From Tsukamurella ocularis (GTDB lineage: Bacteria > Actinomycetota > Actinomycetes > Mycobacteriales > Mycobacteriaceae), in assembly GCF_024807615.1 (NCBI RefSeq), contig NZ_JANUCJ010000002.1:806001-870000 (forward strand): a stretch of DNA of 64,000 nucleotides, given 5' to 3'. The position numbers and the translations under genes were made by a program. Below, piece after piece: positions 61,678 to 64,000 of this stretch (positions are counted from its first letter, which is position 1; the number at the start of each line of letters is the position of its first letter). The notes below the pieces were generated by a model that worked only from the letters and a program-made list of their open reading frames with translations, was not told the DNA's origin and ran no database searches.

Positions 61678-63134
61678 TCGTCGTCCTCGTCGTCGCTCGC
61701 GAGGCCGCGGCGCACGTCGTGCTGGTGGCGTCGCTCGGCCGCGCCCACGCGCTCGTTCTGCTCGAGACGGATGTCGGTGCCGCGGCCGGTGACGGGCACG
61801 TCGTCGATGGTGCCCAGCGAGGGCTCCCAGTTGAAGCACACGTCGCCGATCGTGACGGGGCAGCCGGGCTCCGCACCAAGCTTGATGAGCTCCTTCTCGA
61901 CCCCGAGCCGGTTGAGCCGGTCGGCGAGGAAGCCGACGGCCTCGTCGTTGTCGAACGGGGTCTGCTTGATCCATCGCTCCGGCCGCGGGCCGCGCACGAT
62001 GAAGCCGCCCGGCTGATCCGGATCGGAGATGACCTCGAAGCCGGACTCGTCGATCGCGATGGGCCGGATCACGGGGCGCCGCGCGACAGGGGTGCCGAGC
62101 TCGGCGCGGTACTTCTGTACGAGGTCGGCGAGGGCGAAGGTCAGCTCGCGCAGGCCGGTGTGGGCGACCGCGGAGATCACGAAGACGGGCCAGCCCCGCG
62201 CCTCGAACTCGGGGCGCACCATCTCGGCGAGCTCCTCGGCGTCGGGCACGTCGGCCTTGTTGAGCACCACGATGCGCGGGCGCTCGGACAGCTCGCCCAG
62301 GCCGGTGTCGGCGGCCAGCGCCGGCTGGTAGGCGGCCAGCTCGGCCTCCAGCGCGTCGACGTCGCTGACCGGGTCGCGGCCCGGTTCCAGGGTCGCGCAG
62401 TCCACGACGTGAGCGAGCACCGCGCAGCGCTCGAGGTGGCGCAGGAAGTCCAGGCCGAGGCCGCGGCCCGTCGAGGCGCCGGGGATGAGTCCGGGCACGT
62501 CGGCGATGGTGAAGGTGGTCTCCCCCGCCGAAACGACGCCGAGGTTGGGGGCGAGGGTGGTGAAGGGATAGTCGGCGATCTTCGGCTTCGCGGCCGACAA
62601 CACCGAGACCAGCGAGGACTTGCCCGCGGACGGGAAGCCGACGAGGCCGACATCGGCAACGGACTTGAGCTCGAGCACCAGGTCGCGGGCCTGGCCCTCC
62701 TCGCCGAGGAGGGCGAAGCCGGGGGCCTTGCGAGCCTTGGAGACGAGCGCGGCGTTGCCGCGGCCGCCGCGGCCACCCTGCGCGGCGTCGAAGCGGGTAC
62801 CGGCGCCTACGAGGTCGGCCAGCATCTTCCCGTCCGTGTCGAGCACGACGGTGCCGTCCGGCACCTTGAGCACGATGTCCTGACCGGACTTGCCCTCGCG
62901 GTTACCGCCCTCGCCGGGCTTGCCGTTCGTCGCCTTGAGGTGCGGGCGGAAGTGGAAGTCGAGCAGGGTGTGCACCTGCGGATCGACCTCGAGGACCACG
63001 GAGCCGCCGCGGCCGCCGTTGCCGCCGTCGGGGCCGCCGAGCGGCTTGAACTTCTCGCGGTGGATCGAGGCGCAGCCGTGGCCACCGTTACCGGCCGTGA
63101 CGTGCACCGTCACCCGGTCGACGAACCTGGACAT
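61674..63134 (-). CDS. obg: GTPase Obg/CgtA
   Basis: A 486-residue Obg GTPase, acting in ribosome assembly and stress control. The glycine-rich Obg fold (about residues 1-155: [38 protein letters not shown]) is followed by the G domain with [14 protein letters not shown] (G1), TLAPNLGVV (switch), [10 protein letters not shown] (G3) and LNKADVP (G4), then the C-terminal OCT domain ending in an acidic tail. AGAGG precedes the ATG. It runs directly into proB. In mycobacteria and here it follows rplU-rpmA, from which a hairpin separates it. Confidence 0.97.
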   Translation of the reverse strand: MSRFVDRVTVHVTAGNGGHGCASIHREKFKPLGGPDGGNGGRGGSVVLEVDPQVHTLLDFHFRPHLKATNGKPGEGGNREGKSGQDIVLKVPDGTVVLDTDGKMLADLVGAGTRFDAAQGGRGGRGNAALVSKARKAPGFALLGEEGQARDLVLELKSVADVGLVGFPSAGKSSLVSVLSAAKPKIADYPFTTLAPNLGVVSAGETTFTIADVPGLIPGASTGRGLGLDFLRHLERCAVLAHVVDCATLEPGRDPVSDVDALEAELAAYQPALAADTGLGELSERPRIVVLNKADVPDAEELAEMVRPEFEARGWPVFVISAVAHTGLRELTFALADLVQKYRAELGTPVARRPVIRPIAIDESGFEVISDPDQPGGFIVRGPRPERWIKQTPFDNDEAVGFLADRLNRLGVEKELIKLGAEPGCPVTIGDVCFNWEPSLGTIDDVPVTGRGTDIRLEQNERVGAAERRHQHDVRRGLASDDEDDE

Positions 63135-63189
63135 GGGAAACCTCTTTCTACCTGTGTGCCCTGCGCCGGTGGGCGCGGGGCGGAAAAGC

Positions 63190-63232
63190 CGAAGGCGGGC
63201 GGGTCACCTGATGGAGACCACACCCGCCTTCG
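63190..63232 (-). terminator. hairpin terminator after rpmA
   Basis: A perfect 10-bp stem (CGAAGGCGGG/CCCGCCTTCG) with a 23-nt loop, 27 nt past the rpmA stop. On the minus strand it is followed by GCTTTTCC, a short T-run, so it is a good rho-independent candidate or attenuator before obg. Confidence 0.7.
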
Positions 63233-63258
63233 AAAAGACTCGTACTGCCGCTGCGGGA

Positions 63259-63522
63259 CTAGGCCTCCACAGCGACCGGCACGATGTTGACCGTCTTGCG
63301 GCCACGCTTCGTGCCGAACTCCACCGCACCCGCGGCGAGGGCGAACAGGGTGTCGTCGCCGCCACGGCCGACGAGGACGCCGGGGTGGAAGTGGGTGCCG
63401 CGCTGGCGGACCAGGATCTCACCGGCGCTGACCTTCTGGCCACCGAACCGCTTGACGCCCAGTCGCTGGGCGTTGGAATCACGACCGTTGCGCGAGCTGG
63501 ACGCGCCCTTCTTGTGTGCCAT
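63259..63522 (-). CDS. rpmA: 50S ribosomal protein L27
   Basis: An 87-residue L27: [29 protein letters not shown] start and [25 protein letters not shown] core. It lies near the peptidyl-transferase centre of the large subunit. The short N-terminus has no cleavable leader as in Firmicutes. It is co-transcribed with rplU, 46 nt upstream, and followed by a hairpin before obg. Confidence 0.97.
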   Translation of the reverse strand: MAHKKGASSSRNGRDSNAQRLGVKRFGGQKVSAGEILVRQRGTHFHPGVLVGRGGDDTLFALAAGAVEFGTKRGRKTVNIVPVAVEA

Positions 63523-63567
63523 CTGGCTACTCCTGTACTAGGGGTGTTCGTTGTCTGGGTTCGCCGG

Positions 63568-63879
63568 TCAGGCGATCGCGGTCACCTTGACGACCGTCAG
63601 CTTCTGCCGGTGGCCCTGACGCTTGTGGTAGCCGGTCTTGTTCTTGAACTTGTGGATCCGGATCTTCGGGCCCTTGACCTGATCCACGACCTCGCCGGTC
63701 ACGGAGATCTTCTCCAGCGCCGCGGCGTCGGTGGTGAGGTTCGCGCCGTCGACGACCAGAGCGACGGGCAGCTGAACGCTGCTGCCGACCTCACCGTCGA
63801 TCTTCTCGACCTTCACCAGGTCGCCGACGGCGACCTTGTACTGCTTGCCGCCGGTCTTGACGATCGCATACGTGGCCAT
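63568..63879 (-). CDS. rplU: 50S ribosomal protein L21
   Basis: A 103-residue L21: [32 protein letters not shown] start, and [34 protein letters not shown] end, the conserved 23S-rRNA-binding features. First gene of rplU-rpmA in this window. GAAGAGG lies before the ATG. The 121 bases from 63880 to the window end hold its leader and promoter region; no further gene is visible there. Confidence 0.97.
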   Translation of the reverse strand: MATYAIVKTGGKQYKVAVGDLVKVEKIDGEVGSSVQLPVALVVDGANLTTDAAALEKISVTGEVVDQVKGPKIRIHKFKNKTGYHKRQGHRQKLTVVKVTAIA

Positions 63880-64000
63880 CTTCGGACTTACCTCTTCTTA
63901 CACATCTCGTAGTTCAGCGCGCGCCAGGTGCGCGGCTCGTATCACGCGGGTACTCCGGAACACGCACGCACGAGCGCGCCGCCGGAAAAGCGACCTTCCC

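Overview
The window is a stretch of a high-G+C (about 70%) actinobacterial chromosome. The best fit is a mycolic-acid-type genus such as Tsukamurella. The evidence is the block smc / acylphosphatase / osmC / mutM / rnc / DUF177 / DivIVA-like / coaD / rsmD, which has the mycobacterial order in interrupted form; a DUF3558 lipoprotein; a ctpC plus DUF1490 metal-efflux pair; an Arr rifampin ADP-ribosyltransferase; and many TANNNT -10 boxes placed 6-8 nt before start codons, as expected for leaderless transcripts. The genus is an inference.

Layout. 1-1294: ctpC-like metal P-type ATPase (cut by the window edge) and its small DUF1490 partner. 1439-4848: UspA and a TctCBA solute transporter. 5004-12469: a nitrogen cluster of allophanate hydrolase, a carboxyltransferase-only 'urea/guanidine carboxylase', two DUF1989 proteins, an APC permease and a divergent TetR; it reads best as guanidine or urea use. 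12477-15030: DUF3558 lipoprotein, a small helical protein and gnd. 15152-20504: a visibly lower-G+C four-gene cassette (cytosine-5 DNA methyltransferase, MutL/MORC-like GHKL ATPase, an unrecognised protein, a PIN-like protein), a probable defence or modification system and the most novel part of the window. 20590-27416: an operon running osmC, acyP, a DUF1190-like membrane protein, a glutathionylspermidine-synthase-like ligase, DUF350 and smc. 27499-29473: SdpI-like protein, arr and a frameshifted esterase. 29482-31711: DUF177-rnc-mutM. 31767-35851: mannitol PTS, DeoR regulator and a divergent polyol dehydrogenase. 35890-37829: DivIVA-like, coaD, rsmD. 37852-42939: MHS transporter, PhoD phosphatase, FMN monooxygenase, VOC protein. 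42980-46401: rbsK, a decayed streptogramin-lyase remnant, and ectABC for ectoine. 46477-49235: a two-gene ECF transporter. 49327-57183: PEP-mutase-family enzyme, two tandem MFS transporters, CorA, sirtuin and a GH3 glycosidase. 57244-58794: XRE regulator convergent with two clpP genes, one lacking the catalytic serine. 58896-60521: diiron oxygenase and SRPBCC protein. 60541-63879: rplU, rpmA, obg, proB.

The nitrogen cluster would import a guanidine or urea-like compound, carboxylate it, deiminate it and split allophanate to ammonia and CO2. ectABC makes the osmoprotectant ectoine from aspartate semialdehyde. The mtl locus imports and phosphorylates mannitol. In the 15-20 kb cassette the genes overlap or nearly overlap and run in one direction, which suggests one function. 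No tRNA, rRNA, CRISPR array, insertion sequence or integrase was seen. The only gene-free stretch above 300 bases (43844-44147) is mostly the streptogramin-lyase remnant.
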